From Klebsormidium nitens (Eukaryota; Streptophyta; Klebsormidiophyceae; Klebsormidiales; Klebsormidiaceae), in contig DF237002.1 in NCBI GenBank assembly GCA_000708835.1, positions 156,291 through 220,290 on the forward strand: a DNA stretch of 64,000 bases. The letters run 5' to 3'. Within the stretch, counting starts at the first letter, position 1, and each line of letters starts with the position of its first letter. The position numbers were made by a program, and so were the translations under genes. The notes below the pieces were generated by a model that had not been told where the DNA came from, ran no database searches, and saw nothing but the letters and a program-made list of their open reading frames with translations. This document shows positions 35,901-49,500 of the stretch, one piece after another.

Positions 35901-38900
35901 AGTCCGCGCGGTACACCTCCCCGTATGAGCCGATGCCCAATAGGTTATCCCCCGCCCAGCTGTTGGTGGCGCGCTCCAGCTCGCGCAGGCTGTACACCGT
36001 GACCTTGGGGTTGGCCGGGTACGGCGTTCCGGGGTAGGGCGTGCCCGGAGAAGCTGCAAACAGCGGGCTGAGATTCACAACTCTGGAGTTCCAGGTGTTG
36101 AGTACTGGAGTTCAGACTTTCGGCAGACTTGGGTTTTCTTTCCACAGGCTAGTGCTACGGTCATGGAAGCTGTTCACTAGTTCAGTTAGGCTGACAGAGG
36201 CGAGGAGATGAAGATTCACGATTTGAGAAGTCGGCCGAAACGAGAGGAGGAAAGGCTGCGACTTTTTGGAAGAGACCAAATGGACATAGCAGGACGGGGT
36301 TGAAACCGCAACTTTTGACTCCAAACCAGAGCCAGCGAGAAACAGTGCCTTCTTTTTGCGGGCCGCCTGTATCAGAGTGCCAACCATCGCTTCATGACTG
36401 ATCAACAGCTGGATTGCACACCAGGCCCGATGCTTTCGCTTAAGCCTCCATGCTACGGTACTTCTTCCCACGATATCATAAGCACCCTGACACGTGTCGG
36501 AAGGGAGCGCCACTTACGTGGATCCACGGACGACCCGCGGACTTGTCGGAAGGCCTTGCGCTTGCGCCGCCGCCAGAAGCGCGCCCCGACAAGTAGGCAA
36601 CAGCAGAGGCCCAACGCGCACAGCAGGGAGAAGGCGACGGTCACGCCGAGGAAGCCCTTGTTGACGCGCTTGACTGCACCGAAAGGGAGCAGCGTTTCAA
36701 AGAAGATTCTGGAGTGGAATCGGCGCCACTGTTTGCATGCGTGCTTTTGACGCTGCTCCTTTGATTGACAATCTATATCAGTTAAGGAGGAGATGGACTT
36801 TAGGTGTAAGGCATTATCAAATCCCAGCCCGCGTCCAGATGTCTCTCAGAACCAGGATTTAGATGACCGAACTTCCTGCTTCTTGCCTCTATCAAACTTT
36901 TGCTTCTGTCTTCTGTCCTGGTTTCTCGAAATCCTTTGCACCTGAATGCAAAATGAAACACTAGCGACCCACCCAGCGAACTCCTTCGGAATGCAAGGGC
37001 ATAAACAGTGCGAAAAACCAGAATCATTTCTGGAGGCCCTCCCTACCTGGTCTGCACTCCGTTCCCGACCCTTGGAACCCCGGCTTGCACTGACACTCCA
37101 ACAAACCGGTCCCATTGCTTGCTAGAACCGCCCCCGCGTTTGCATCGCACATCAGGCACATTTTCCCGTTTCCCTGTGCCGGGGGATTGCACTGACAACC
37201 CCAACTTCCGTTAGTCTGTACCACCAAACGCGCCATACTACTGCAATTTACCGTTCCCGTCATGGGGGGGAGGGCAAGTATCGACCCGCCCAGCGAAGCC
37301 GCCCCCCCGGAAGTTTGATTCGCTCCAGGGACGGTGAAGTTGGACGGGAGGGGGGGAGGGTTAGCGGTAACTGGAGGGGGGTTTGGGGGCGGGTTTGGGA
37401 GGGCGCATCTGTAGCCGTTTCCTGCGTAAGGGGGCGTGCAGGCGCAAGCGGAGGTGCCGTTGGGGAACGAGAGCGGGGAGGCGTTGTCATCGCAGACCTC
37501 GCAGGTCTGGCCGTCGCCGTAGAACCCGGGCAGGCACGTGCAGGCGCACGTGGCAGACGAGCCGCTGCCGGAGCGCACGCTGGTGCCGTGGATACTGCAG
37601 TCTGTATCGGAACATAAATCCAGGTTATGGGCTGGTTATCCAGAACACGATATTGTAGATGCTCTCAGCTCTTTACTTTGGCCTTCTCTGCAAAGATTGC
37701 ATATGAAGAATGTTGCGACAGGAGCGTGCCCATCAGAGATCGTCCTGAAACAGGACCGTCGAGGAGACTGGAAGTACGAGGGAATCAATCGGCAAAAGAC
37801 TGAATGCTACACTGAGCGTCCCCTGGTAGACACAGATTCGATTCCAGAACCTTTTCTTAACGTATGAGACAAGCAACGGATGACAATCCTTTGAACCGAA
37901 AGGAAGGGGAAGAGAAGCTCGCGACAAATACAATGGAGGGGCAACAAAAGAGGCTCACATCTCGACTTGCCGCAGACGTATGCGGTCGATGAGTACGGCT
38001 TGATGGTACTGCACACATAGTCAACGGCCTTGCCCCCCTCGAACTTGGCGCAGTTCTCGTTGTTCTTCTCCGCGCCAAACGTTTCAGCGGTGCTATTGTA
38101 ATCGTTCGGTTCGACCGTATACGCTTCCCCTGGAGATCCTGCCCGCCATTGCACCACACCGGGAACGAGCGAGTCCCACGGCACCGCCTGCTGAGCCATG
38201 CAGTCCTGCAAATACGAAGTGGGTTTGGGTTAGCATCTGCCCGGGCTCCAGCACTCGGGCCCCTTAAACGCGGGGACAGCATGTTGTTTTCGACGGGATG
38301 TTCGATACTTCCCTGAAGGGGTGGGAGCCTAGTACAGCATCGAATCCCGTAAAGTTTGCACTTAATGCAGTGCAGACTGGCTGCAGCATGTTGACCCTGC
38401 GTTTAACGGGGGCCGAGATAGGTCTCACTCCTTATGGCAACCCTCTAAGCCGACTACCACCGTCACAAGGTTTAAGGGTTGTTTGCCCGGAATCTTTTGC
38501 GATCCGAATTCTTTTCGACCCGGCAGTTTTTCGAAAAAGAGTCCCAAATAAGCCTTCTTGGGCGACTAGAGCTAACCCTGTTTGTAAACCAGGCCGGAGC
38601 GACTTTGGCAGTGATCAAGATGCGCGCACTGCTCCTACGAGCACAACCAGGAAAAGAGCCTGATTATCGTCGAACATGAAACGTTGGCAGCCAAGTTGGA
38701 CCGGCCACTTCTGCTGTGCTTGCTGTGGAGCCGCATGGCCCCTTCCAAGACGCGAGAACCCCGCACTTTGAAAAATTGCTCATGCTCTTTGGAGGGTAGC
38801 CTTTACGTGACTTCCGACCCACATGCAGGGGCCCAAACTTCCACAATCTGGGTTCAAGCCCTGTTCGTACAACACCCTGTCGAGCTTCAAGTTTGAGAAA

Positions 38901-39390
38901 AGGTTGACCATTTCTGACAGGATCCGTGAGAGGAGTATGCGTACTCATGCCAACTACTCTCCTGAAACTCCCTGTCAGCCCAATAGCCCACTATTGACAA
39001 ATTAGTATATCTTGGCAAATACAACCGTCTATCTTTGAAAGCGACAGCCAATGGGGGGTCCTCAGGAACTTCGCTGGGATTTTGTACTCTGGGTTCTGAC
39101 AAACTTGCTTAAACCCCGTCCTTAACCCACCTGCCAGTACCACCCCGCGCCGGGCGCTGTTTGGCCGTCCTTCTGGTGCGCCCCGAACCAGCAGTCGTTC
39201 TGCGCGCTCTGCTCGCACGTGCTGTTCAGCTCCAGCCACTCAGTCAGGCTCGAGGCACTCGCGAGATGCGCCCCTTGATCCACGCACGCCTGCTCGGCGG
39301 TGTCCCATGTGAGCTGCGTCCGGTTGATCGTTAAGAGGAGGCAGGCGCCGCTGGGGGTGCGGAACCAGCGGTCGGGGCATTGGTTGAAAC
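33000..39390 (-). CDS. C-type lectin/EGF receptor-like kinase, partial at 5' end (751 aa visible)
   Basis: Exons in coding order: 39390-39131, 38205-37959, 37601-37047, 36673-36518, 36053-35807, 35460-35351, 34936-34825, 34405-34278, 33763-33615, 33293-33000, all phase-consistent; the first starts in phase 1, so a signal-peptide exon is missing. Visible residues ~1-167 form a C-type lectin domain: [30 protein letters not shown] and VDYVC...AYVCG. EPN and ENC fit the calcium/sugar site, but WND is replaced by VDY. Residues ~169-352 carry four EGF-like Cys modules (for example [12 protein letters not shown]) and a Pro-rich hinge. A membrane segment (~361-382) is followed by RRRKRK. The kinase has [22 protein letters not shown] and DFG, so it is an RD kinase with all key residues. 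Probably a plasma-membrane glycan sensor. Confidence 0.85.
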
Positions 39391-40266
39391 CTGGGGAAGG
39401 GAGGACAGCGTTGTGTCAGCGGAATAGGGGACACAGCGGGGGGTGCAGACACAGCGGTCAGGGCACTGAATGAAACCTGGTGGGGAGACACAGAAGCAGG
39501 ATATCAGCGAAATGGGGGATAAACGTGCGAACTCAGGTGAAGCTTGAGAAAGTTAGGAACCAGCGGTCGGGGCACTGGTTGAAACACGTTGGGGGGGAGG
39601 GAAAAACAGCATGTCAGCGGATGGGGGTTGGAAATGCGAGCTCTCGCCGAGGTGAAGGGTGAGAAGAGTACGAGCCAGCGGCCGGGGCAGTGGTTGAAAC
39701 CTGGGGGAAAAGAGACGAGAGGGGTATGTTTGCGAAATGAGGGACACTGCGGGGGGTGCTACACAGCTGGGGGGTCCGAACCAGCGGTCGAAACAGTGGT
39801 TGAAACATAGGAGAGAGGAGAACTTATGTCAGCGGGAACAGGATTTATGGGTGCGAGCTTGTGCTGAGGTGAAGAGGGAGAAGAGTACAAACCAGCGGTT
39901 GGAACCTGGGATCGGAAGAGAGGAGAGCGTTCAACCAGAAACGAGGGGTTGTGGGTGCTAGCTCGTGGTGAGGTGAAGCTTGAGAAGAGTAGAAACAAGC
40001 GCATGGGGCACTGGTTGAAACCTTTGGGGGTGGGGGAGAGGAGAGCAAAATGTCTGCGAAAGAGGGGTTGTAGATGTGACTTGATGTTGAGGTGAAGCGT
40101 GCGTACTGGAGGAAAGGGAGGGTATACAGAGCGACTGTGAGGAAGTCATCAAAGGAAGACAAAGTGTGCCAGTGACGGCAAGCCCTGGGCAGGGAGATGA
40201 AATAGGGAATAGTTGAAGGGGCTTTGACAATGGGAAGCCAGTGCTTGGGGGACACTCCGTAAAGCC
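39391..40266 (-). repeat. Tandem array of lectin-exon acceptor/head copies
   Basis: Upstream of the real lectin exon boundary at 39390, copies of the intron end, acceptor and first codons ([10 protein letters not shown]-like) recur with boundaries at about 39476, 39585, 39700, 39806, 39905, 40021 and a distant one at 40266. The six consecutive spacings from 39390 to 40021 run 86-116 bases. Each unit also repeats the downstream GAGGTGAAGCTTGAGAAGAGT-type segment. AG is kept at 39476, 39700, 39905, 40021 and 40266, and is lost at 39585 and 39806. Confidence 0.85.
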
Positions 40267-43200
40267 TGGGGAGAGGACAGCATAAGACAGATAACTTACT
40301 GCAAAGTTGGGTTGAAGGAGGACAAGGTAATTGACAATATCAAAAGGTGATGGTGGCTACTGCTTCTGGCTGGAGTGCGTTGTCTGGGGTTCAGGGAGAA
40401 CCAGTTCTGAAAAGAATCTCTAAAGGAACAGCGGGACTGATGACGACAGGGGACTGGAAATGGAACATCTTATTCCATGACGATTGTCTAGGAGCAAGGA
40501 ATCAAGAGATGGAGACCAAAAGTCTTAGGGTTGACTGCAGGCCTTCTTGTGTAGGCAATCAGCTTGTAGGAGGTGAGGCTGAAACAAAGGGTCAGGATCT
40601 GTGCCGGTAGGTTAAGTTAAAAGGAGGAAGCTCCCAACTGGCTCCTTGCGGGGTAGCAAGGCGCTAGGAGAATTAGAGGATTACTTTTCTCCTTTTCTGT
40701 CCCGTTGATGTCCGGCATGTTCTAAAACCAAAGGTCCATGGGGGTTGACTTTACATTGTGAGAAATGGCCTACTCGACCTGGGTCAAAACTGGCCTTGGC
40801 AGCTGACGAACCTAAGAAACCCAGATGCTGAAGGCTTATCAAGGCTGGACAAGCTAGGCCTGTGATCCTGGCAACATGAAGAACGTGAATAGGTGACATA
40901 AAGGAGATGCGACCTGTGGGATTGTGCATAGACTGCTCAGCTGAGAACCACCAATTGGAGAATTTGCAGTAGCAATTAGATTCTCTCTGCCGCAAGCCAA
41001 TGCTGCTTTGTCCTCAATGTACGTGCATCCTGAAAATAGTTGTTTGTGGCACAAGGAACAAAAGGCAGTGACTTTAGCCCATGAACTTCATTTGCTCGCC
41101 ATACCTGAACCTAGTCTGTCTAGTTTCACTTTGAGCTGCTTTTTTGAGATTTTTTCATAATCCTGACCGGTATGTGCAGCTAGGCAGGACCCCTGATAGG
41201 CCTTGCTGATCATAGGAAGTTCTAATTTTGAAGCGTCGAAATTCTACATCAAATGCTCAAAATGCAGAAGAAAGGTGTGCCTTCGTTACATGTATCAATA
41301 TACACAAGAGGCCTGTGAAACCGATCCTTGGTGAGTTCAGCTATTTTCCAGTTTGCCATCCGAAGGGTTTTAAATGGCTGCACTTCTGCGCATCCCAAAA
41401 GGGGTACTGGTTGCCAAGCAACGAGGGTGGCTTTCACAGGCTGATTCAAAGCACTGGGGGAATAGAGACCAAAAGCAACCCGGAACCTTCAAAGAAGAGA
41501 GACTCTATATTGACTACCGTCACAGTTTTCCACGCTCTTCCATTGTCACTAGCTAACCCATTGCAATTGCATGACTTCTCCAAATGAGCAAATTCAATCA
41601 GCTCGATACACAGGACTATGTTGGTCAAACCACTCACTTCGAAGCTTTGGTATTTGTGCGGCGCAAGCGGAGAGAATGGCCGCCAGCCACGTCACTAGCA
41701 CAAACCCATTGCGAGCCCACCGCAAGGCAGCCTTGCGCCTCCTCATTCCTTTCCTGCCTGATTCAGCTACTAGCTTAACAGTTCCCCCTCCCTTGCACTT
41801 GACCTACCTACGGAGAATTGTAAAACTGATTGCTTCACCAGTAGAACCACTGAATGCAGTCTTCTGTTCAATAGCAGACCACTCTATGCAGCCCTTTCCA
41901 AACTCCCCATACAAGAGCTGGACAGAAGCAGCATTCTGCTGCCCTCTCAATGTAATACAGCTCGGTAGCTCCTGCTTAAACTCACCTAATCTTATAATGC
42001 AGAGCGCCGCCCCCTGACTCAAACCATTCTATCCTTGCCTCGACTACGCAATTTGATCCCTGTACTGCTCCTACCTACTTGTTCTGAAGGTCGCAGCCAT
42101 TGATCCTGAACTTCGCTCCGATGAGTACATTTTAGCTATCTTTTCACGTGCATCCACATCACCAACAAGGCGAGATCTGGGGACAGCCTGTGGGGCCAGT
42201 CTGTCACATCTGACAACAGATATAACCACCATCTACATATACATTCCGATGCTTCAAGTTCCCTCCCTGCATGTGCCAGGGATGAAAGAACGAGGAAAAG
42301 ATCGAGATTCGAGCTCCTTGCAAGCTGTTCATGCAGAGAAGAATCCTTTCTCTATCCATTCTCCGCATGAGAACAGCCATGGAGGCAGCCATGGCCTCTC
42401 CGGCGTGGTGGGAAAATGATTCTCGTTCCACAATCACCCTGGAGAAGAACGCCGAAAATGACGCACGTAGCGACGCTCTGATTGGCCGTTCGTTGCCGCC
42501 GGAAATAGCAAGTCCAGCGCGGCGCTGCACGTGCTCTATTCGGGCCGATACGATTAGCTCCGGTTGGCCGACTTTGATGTCATTGCGTCATTATTTCTGA
42601 CGTCATGACGAGCACGACAAAGCTCGACCGACGTAACTTGGGATTCTCCGGTTTTACCGGTGTCAGGCGCAGGCTGCATAGCTAGCCTGTATCTATAAAT
42701 TTCGTGCCTATACGCTATGCGTGCCAGCCTGAGCCTGTGCATGTCAGTGTGTGACTGACCGGACAGACCGCGCCGTTGTTAATTTAGGTATGCGTCGTTC
42801 GTGCAAGCAAAGGGTCAGTAAAGCTCTGTTTAATGAGGTACTGATATTAGAGAAATTTCAGTGGAAAGTCTACTTGCATATCAGTAATGCATAAATGGTC
42901 CTGCCATGCAGATATCGATTAGTGAAACAGCCATCCTGAGCCTGGTGAACTATGATTGATGGTCCTTGTAACGAATCCCGAGTCCGCAATTGCAATACTC
43001 AAAGCTTTCGATCACAGACAATGCTAGCAAAAACGATCCAGAAATACTAAAAAAATTGGACGCCGAAAATGACGGTCCCCTTTATGGAACGAGAGAATAT
43101 ATAATGATCTTGCAACACTCGACTTGCGAACAGTATGCTGGCCTCTTACAAGTAGTCAAAGACGCTAGCTTCAGAATGTCCCAAATCTACAGTACGTAGT

Positions 43201-43507
43201 TCGTCTTTTAGAACAAGGATCTAAACCAGAACAACATAACGTATAAGTTACGTAAAGCTACATTCAGCACTGTTGTTCGTGATTCTCAACGGTTCGTCTG
43301 TATTGTTGGTTAGTAGCAGTTGTACCTATCAAGGCAATCGTGCTGATCACTAACACAACAGCTAGCAGGCCCCCAGTATGTGTGAGGAGTCTGATAATCA
43401 AGTCAGCCAGTCCCGCTTTCCAACCCTCGCTCACAACAGCCAATTCGCTGCGCAAATCGACCAACCAATCGAGCAATTTTCATTCTCTGACCAGGCCCCG
43501 ATTTGAG
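40267..43507. other. Long region with no recognised gene; probable 5' part of receptor kinase
   Basis: The missing signal-peptide exon and promoter of the lectin kinase should lie here on the minus strand, but I found no hydrophobic ATG exon with a matching phase-1 donor. A plus frame at 41571-42017 matches nothing known. TGACGTCA, a CRE-type palindrome, is at 42599-42606 next to ATGACG. The right end is the 3' side of the desulfurase gene. Confidence 0.35.
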
Positions 43508-46500
43508 TTACCCCCCCTTTTTGGGACTAGGACTGCCCATTGAGTAGCTCAGCTGCCGGAACAAGCTGACAAACGAATCCGGGACCGCAATGGTGGGCAG
43601 CTCAAACTCATGCTGCTTTTTGATTGCTTCAGAGATGCACGACGCTGCCGCATCCACTTCCTCCTCGGTCGTTTCCCGCCCAACTGACAAGCGCAGAGTG
43701 CACGCCGCAAATTCGGGGGGGACGCCCATGGCCTTGAGCACAGGCGAGCCGTGCCCCCCTGAATGGCAAGCCGAGCCGGCGCTGCAGGCAACTAGAGGCG
43801 CGAGGTCGGCGAGGAGGCGCGGGCCGTCGACGCCGGACATGGAAATGCTGCGGGAACCAGACTCCCTTAATTAGAAATACGGTCATGATAGCAAGTTAGG
43901 GGACTTGTCCGAAGACTGCGGCTGTCATGGCCACGTGGCTTGACGTGGCGGCCTTGAGAGTGTGGGTCGGCTCCGATGCCGCTGCGAGTGCTTCCTCGTC
44001 AGATCCAGATGCGAAGGCAAGAGAGAATGAGAAAGGGTAATGTGAGTAAGGGGATAGCGTGCGCTGGAAAAGTGCCCTTTCAGTCGTCTGGCGACCAGAA
44101 GAGCTGCACTGAAGGCTCCTCGGTCGCCAGAAGTCTGCTCGCGTTCACAAGGCCCTTTCAAGAACCAGATACTGTTTGTCTCTGGGCGCTTTTCGGCATG
44201 CGCAACATGCAAAGCAGGTAAACAATTTGTGGAAGCATAGAAAACGTAGCTGGGCCCGGAGATCTAACGGCCCTGATGATGAGAACATAAGCTGGGCCGT
44301 AAGGGCATCCACAGCAGCTATGGCTGCAGGCGCTTTTAGACACACTTCTTACAATCGTCAGTCAAGCCGACCAACCTTCGTTCTCCTCAGAAAGGCGGGG
44401 CATTAGGACCTCCGAACGTTCAAAGTTCTTCAAACCCCTGAGCTTAGACCGAACTGACGGAACATGAAGAAGTGCTTCGAGTAACTAGATGCGCGAGAAA
44501 AGCCTCACTTGAGGGTGCTGGGCAGGCGCTTCGCGGCGTCAATGGGTCCGTTGACTTTGAGGGCGAGCCGCTTGCTGCCCTGAAAGCCGGACGCCAGGTT
44601 CTGCTGCAGCCGGGACAGCAGCCGGTCGCGGACGTCCGTTACGTGGGCCACGTTCCGGGCCATGTCCCGTCGGGAGACCTCGCACGCCTGCAGAGAAAGC
44701 AGAGTTTATTTTAGCCTGGACGGTTCAAACAAGAGTCGGAGCTTTCATCAGCCCAGTAAAGCGCTGACGGATGCGAAGCTGACTGGATGGAACGTCCGAA
44801 GCTGCTGAAAAGAGGTGCAGTGCCCAGTTAAAACAGTATGTGTGGTTGCCGCAGGCAGTCTGAAGGAGCGACCCAGTGTAGCTCTTTGTGCCGGTATCTA
44901 GTCATTGTCATTCGAACCTCTCAGTACAACAAGATTCTGGAATGAGGACTTGAGACGAATGCGCCGAGGTTGAAAGCAATGGTCGCAGTTCGTTGAGCGA
45001 TCTTTAAGACGTGCTACTCAACCCTTTCGGTTGCTGAGGCTCTGAATCCACGGCAATCCAAAACTTGGCCATCCGGAGCCAAAGTTGGGCTATCAGCATT
45101 GCCGCATTGAAAGACTCGCACGAACGCGTCAGGTACGAGTATATTCACCATCCAATTGCTGTGCACCACCAGAAAGCTGCTGACATATAGCAACACGAAG
45201 AAGGAGAAGCGAGTGACTTCCTGATTCGGTCGCTCGGGCCTGAGCCAATGTGCCCACAGGCAGTGTTGCTTTGGTCGAATTCTCGGGAACTCAGTAATCA
45301 CGAACACGCGACGCACCTCGATTCCAACGGTCAGCTCGCTGCCAGTATCTTGACGATTGCATTGTTTGTGACTGCCAAGTGCTCACATGCGATAGACTGC
45401 TCAGGACGAATCTCTTGACGGCTATCAGCTGAATTCGCCAAGGGCTCTTTGACCACGTGGGTCGAGGCTTGACGTCATCATAGCCTTGCCACGGCAAGTG
45501 GAATATGTATCTAGCTTCTTAGTAACACTAGTCTCACTGATGACTACTGGCTCAAAACAAAAGCACAGAAGCTAGCTGACTGGGACAACCCGGAGGTGAA
45601 ACGTGTGGAGCAATCTCTCAATTGCAAGGGAAACCAAGTTGATCTACGCCCAGCCAAATGGAGAGGCTGCCAAAGGACGTGCGCTGAGCACTCAAAGTCC
45701 CATGGCTGCCCAACAAACATGTTTCCAAAAGCCAAGCGGCACAGTCCACGGCCCTTATCAGGGTTTGCTGACAATGTCTGCCAACGACCTGGATTGGCGT
45801 CGTCCAGAATCCAGGATTTTGAAGGCCTCCACAACAAGTAAAAGGAGGAGACGAAGTACAGCGGAAGTATCAGTTTTCAGTCGGGTTGTCGCGCAGACAA
45901 CAATGAGCAGCACGTCCTTAGTCCGAGGATAAGAAGAGTAAAAATGGGCGTATGTAGATTGGCCAGGCCGGGCAGGACATCCTCACGAATCGCGGCACTT
46001 GTCGTTTGTCACAATGACTTGAAGACGACTACGAAAGCAGTTATGGCGAGCTGGATGTCAACATCGTCTCTCTTTTCAGATGCTGCCCGGCATGAGCCCG
46101 GTGATGAGCGAGACCAATTAAGCTTCTGATTTTGAACGGCAATCGATCCTCCTCCAGTCCTTGCAAGGTCTTTGCTGAGCCTCCGCAACGTTCAGGGCTT
46201 CTCTGACGATCTATGACGAGCAGGCCAGCGCTTTCTGTCATCATTGCCCTGTGGCGCTGACGGGATCAGAGAGAACATGGTGTGCAACATGCACTCTGCT
46301 TTCCACCGCTCATGCTGGTTGTTAAGACAGAACAAAAAAGACACAAAACACAGGCGAATCACTTCCGGCAAGCCTCTCTGAAGCTGGCAAACTCCCTTAG
46401 AAAATCCCAAACTCATCGAAGGTCAGAACGATGTACGATAGTCCGGACTTAATAACTGCATACATCATTCTCGCAACGGATTTAGACACCGGAACTTCTG

Positions 46501-49500
46501 ACTTGCGTGTAAAGCCGTCCAAGGAGGCCGATCGGACAGCGTCACGGCCGCTAACAGAGACACGCTTATCGACCATGCGTTTCAGACTCGGGCCCAATAC
46601 ATCTATGAGCTACTCGCTGTGCTTGTAAGGGTCGCCATGCTCATCCGGGCATCAAAAGGCTCACTTTCTGGCCGTCTAGGCGCCAGACCTGCGGCATATC
46701 GCAGCCCAGGAACTCAGCAAAATAAACTGCTGCTTATACATACAAGATGCACAACGCATAGCTGACTCGGAAGAACCTTCAGCAGGTTCGAACAACCGAC
46801 GTGTCAAAAAGAGCCACTATCATTTTTGAACGTGGGGATACTGGGTCTTCAAACACCACTTCATCTTCTCGAAGGAACAGCAAGCCACCTTCTTAACCGA
46901 AAGAGTATTAATTTTTGCAACGTTGTGTGCGAGGTGCCCAAAATGGCCTCTGAACAATCTGAGGCCAGACTAAAGCTCAGCGTAGCAGTCAACAATCCTG
47001 AAAGTCCTCAAAAGACTGCTCTACATATCACAAAACATCTAAGAATGCGAAACGAAGCCAAGCGTCGGAATGGCCTTCTGCTACGACGCTTGAAGAAAAG
47101 GCGAGCCAAGCTAACGGAAGGTTCGGGGCACGGCAAAGCTGCCGTTCAAAAAGTCCAATACCAGTCAGACCGATCAACCCTTTCTGACGTGGGTCAGAGG
47201 TCGCTCTCATCATTGCCTTTGAGAAGCCTAGTTAGTGAAGGGCATTGCTCATCATCCGGATGAGCGTCGAGTGGGTGGAGTGGAGGCCGGGGATCAGATA
47301 TGTCTCGAAACTTTAAGGGGGTCGTTTTCAATACCCGCAGTTAGCCGTTGGCGGCATTTTTTTCAGCCGTTCCAAGAGAAGTACGCAAATGAAGACGAAA
47401 AAGAGCGTGAAGAGGGCTGACAGCGGTCTGCAAGGGGGCGTGGACTGGACTCTGTTTAAGGAAAGAAGAGGCAATGAAGTTACCGACAATACGGGCTTCG
47501 TGGTGAAGAGAAGGTGGCCCTAAGGTCAGCATGTATGGTCTTCATTGCCCGTTAACGAGTAACTAGGAGGACAGAAGAGTTACATGGGAGAGTCACACCA
47601 TGGAAATCTCAATGGTAAACAGCTCAAAAAGAAGAGTGCGCATAATAAGGTACTTCAAATGGACCGCTCACCTTGCCCAGCCCCGCGATGAGCATGATGT
47701 TCTCCGTCCCCGCCCGGAACCCGCGCTCGTGCCCCGCTCCGTGCATCAGCTTCGCCAGCCGCGTGCCTCGCCGGACGATGAGCGCGCCGACCCCCTTAGG
47801 GGCGTACAGCTGCATAAGACAGAGAAATACACACTTGTACTCCAATCCACCTCTGTAACGGCATGCTAAAACGGGACAAAGGGACTGCACGGCTCGAGCG
47901 CGCTTCTGAGTAGCCAGGTGAGCCAGTTTTTGTTGACTGTCAAGGAGATTTCGGGCCATTGCCGGGACATCTTGTTTGCTCACTTCGTGTCAATCGCACC
48001 TGCTGCGCAAGCTGTTTTCACAAGGAAGCAGGCGCTAAGAATTGGACTCGACCAACTAGACGTTTTGAGGGGAGAATGTTGCCTTTCCCCGCTCTAGTGC
48101 CGAACCCTATTGAAAGTGAGAATTGCAGGCGCTGCGTTGGAAGAACGAAGCCTGTGCAAAAATCCAGGTTTAACAGATCTCGACGACAGTGAACAACAAC
48201 ACGGCAATCGGATAGCAGATTCGGTCCCCGTAATGAAGACGCTGATTGGCGCGATTGGCCACTGCGCCGAGCATTTCGAACAACAAGCACGCCTGTTATG
48301 CATTGAAAAGCATCCGGCTCCGCAACGGTGCCACCAAAGATCGTTTGCACGCAGCGCGACCACAGCTCCCTTCTCAGCCCGGGAAGAATTCTTATCTGGA
48401 TTAGCAGGTTAATCAGCAAGGACGACATTCGATCAAGTCACGTTTCTGGAACGCCTGGATCCAGTGACACTCCAACGGTTGAGACTATGCCAACGAATGT
48501 CGGGCCCGTACCTTATGCCCTGCTATCGTCAGCAGGTCCACTTCCAGCTCGTCCCACTTGATGGGCACCTTCCCTATACTTTGACTCGCGTCCGTATGGA
48601 ACACCACTCCCGCTTTCCGCAACGCCCGCCCAATTTCCGCGATCGGCTGTATCGCCCCCACTTCGTTGTTTGAATGCATGATCGAAACAATCAGCGTTTG
48701 TGATGCCTGACCGTTTCCTTGTCCCACCCCGTCAACCTTTCCGTCAACCTTTGCGTCAAAGACGCCGTTTAGAACTTTCACTGGACCCGCCTTTTCTGCC
48801 CCCTCCGTCTCTACTCCAGTCGTGCTTGTTTCTTCCACTGCACTTCTGTCGGTCATTATTGCCTTGGCAACCTCTACTGACTCTGGGGCTTGGCCCTCCT
48901 CTTTGATTCCATTTGTCACCTTCGACGCTTCACTGTGTTGGAAGGAATCATCCGCTGACGTCACACTCTCAAGCCGCCCCAAATCTCCGCTTTCGGCCCC
49001 CCCAAACGCGGCCGCAATCACCGCATCCGCATCCACCAGCCCCTGTGAATCGACAGGCGCAACCCGCAAGTCGAACCCCCTGGAGTCACGCAAATGCTCC
49101 ATTACTTCCGTGACGGCGGGATGCTCGACTGCTGACGTCACCAGGCGAAACGCGGGGCCGCTGCGGCGTCCCGGGGGGAGGTGCGCGAGGGCGGCCTCGA
49201 CGGCGCCCTTGATGGCCCAGTTGTTGGATTCGGTGCCGCCCGATGTGAAGAACACCTGGTGGGGAAAAGCGGAGTATGATTAGCACAGGACAGGTACAGT
49301 AGGAGCTTGTTCTTTGCCATACCCCTTCTGGCGTCATCTCGATAATCAATAACACAGACGAAAGGGCATGCTTTCTGTCCTCCCCGAATAACCCTTCTGA
49401 AATTGTCTTACAAACCATAAACTGACGCGAAAGATTGTGGACAGGAAAGCTAAGGAGAACAGCCAGAACAAGCTTCCTCTGCAGGGTTGTTTGACGCAAT

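Noticed and set aside
38840-38870. tRNA T-arm-like sequence GGGTTCAAGCCC
   Set aside because: The flanking bases do not form the 5-bp T stem, and no D arm, anticodon arm or acceptor stem can be drawn.
39845-40255. Long minus-strand Ser/Pro-rich open frame across the lectin array
   Set aside because: It begins with GTG and is a by-product of reading the tandem repeat in another frame.
41571-42017. 149-codon plus-strand frame possibly from a mobile element
   Set aside because: No transposase, integrase or reverse-transcriptase motif, and no terminal repeats seen around it.
46826-47263. 146-codon plus-strand frame inside intron 4 of the desulfurase gene
   Set aside because: Opposite strand within a well-defined intron, basic low-complexity translation, no family match or splice support.
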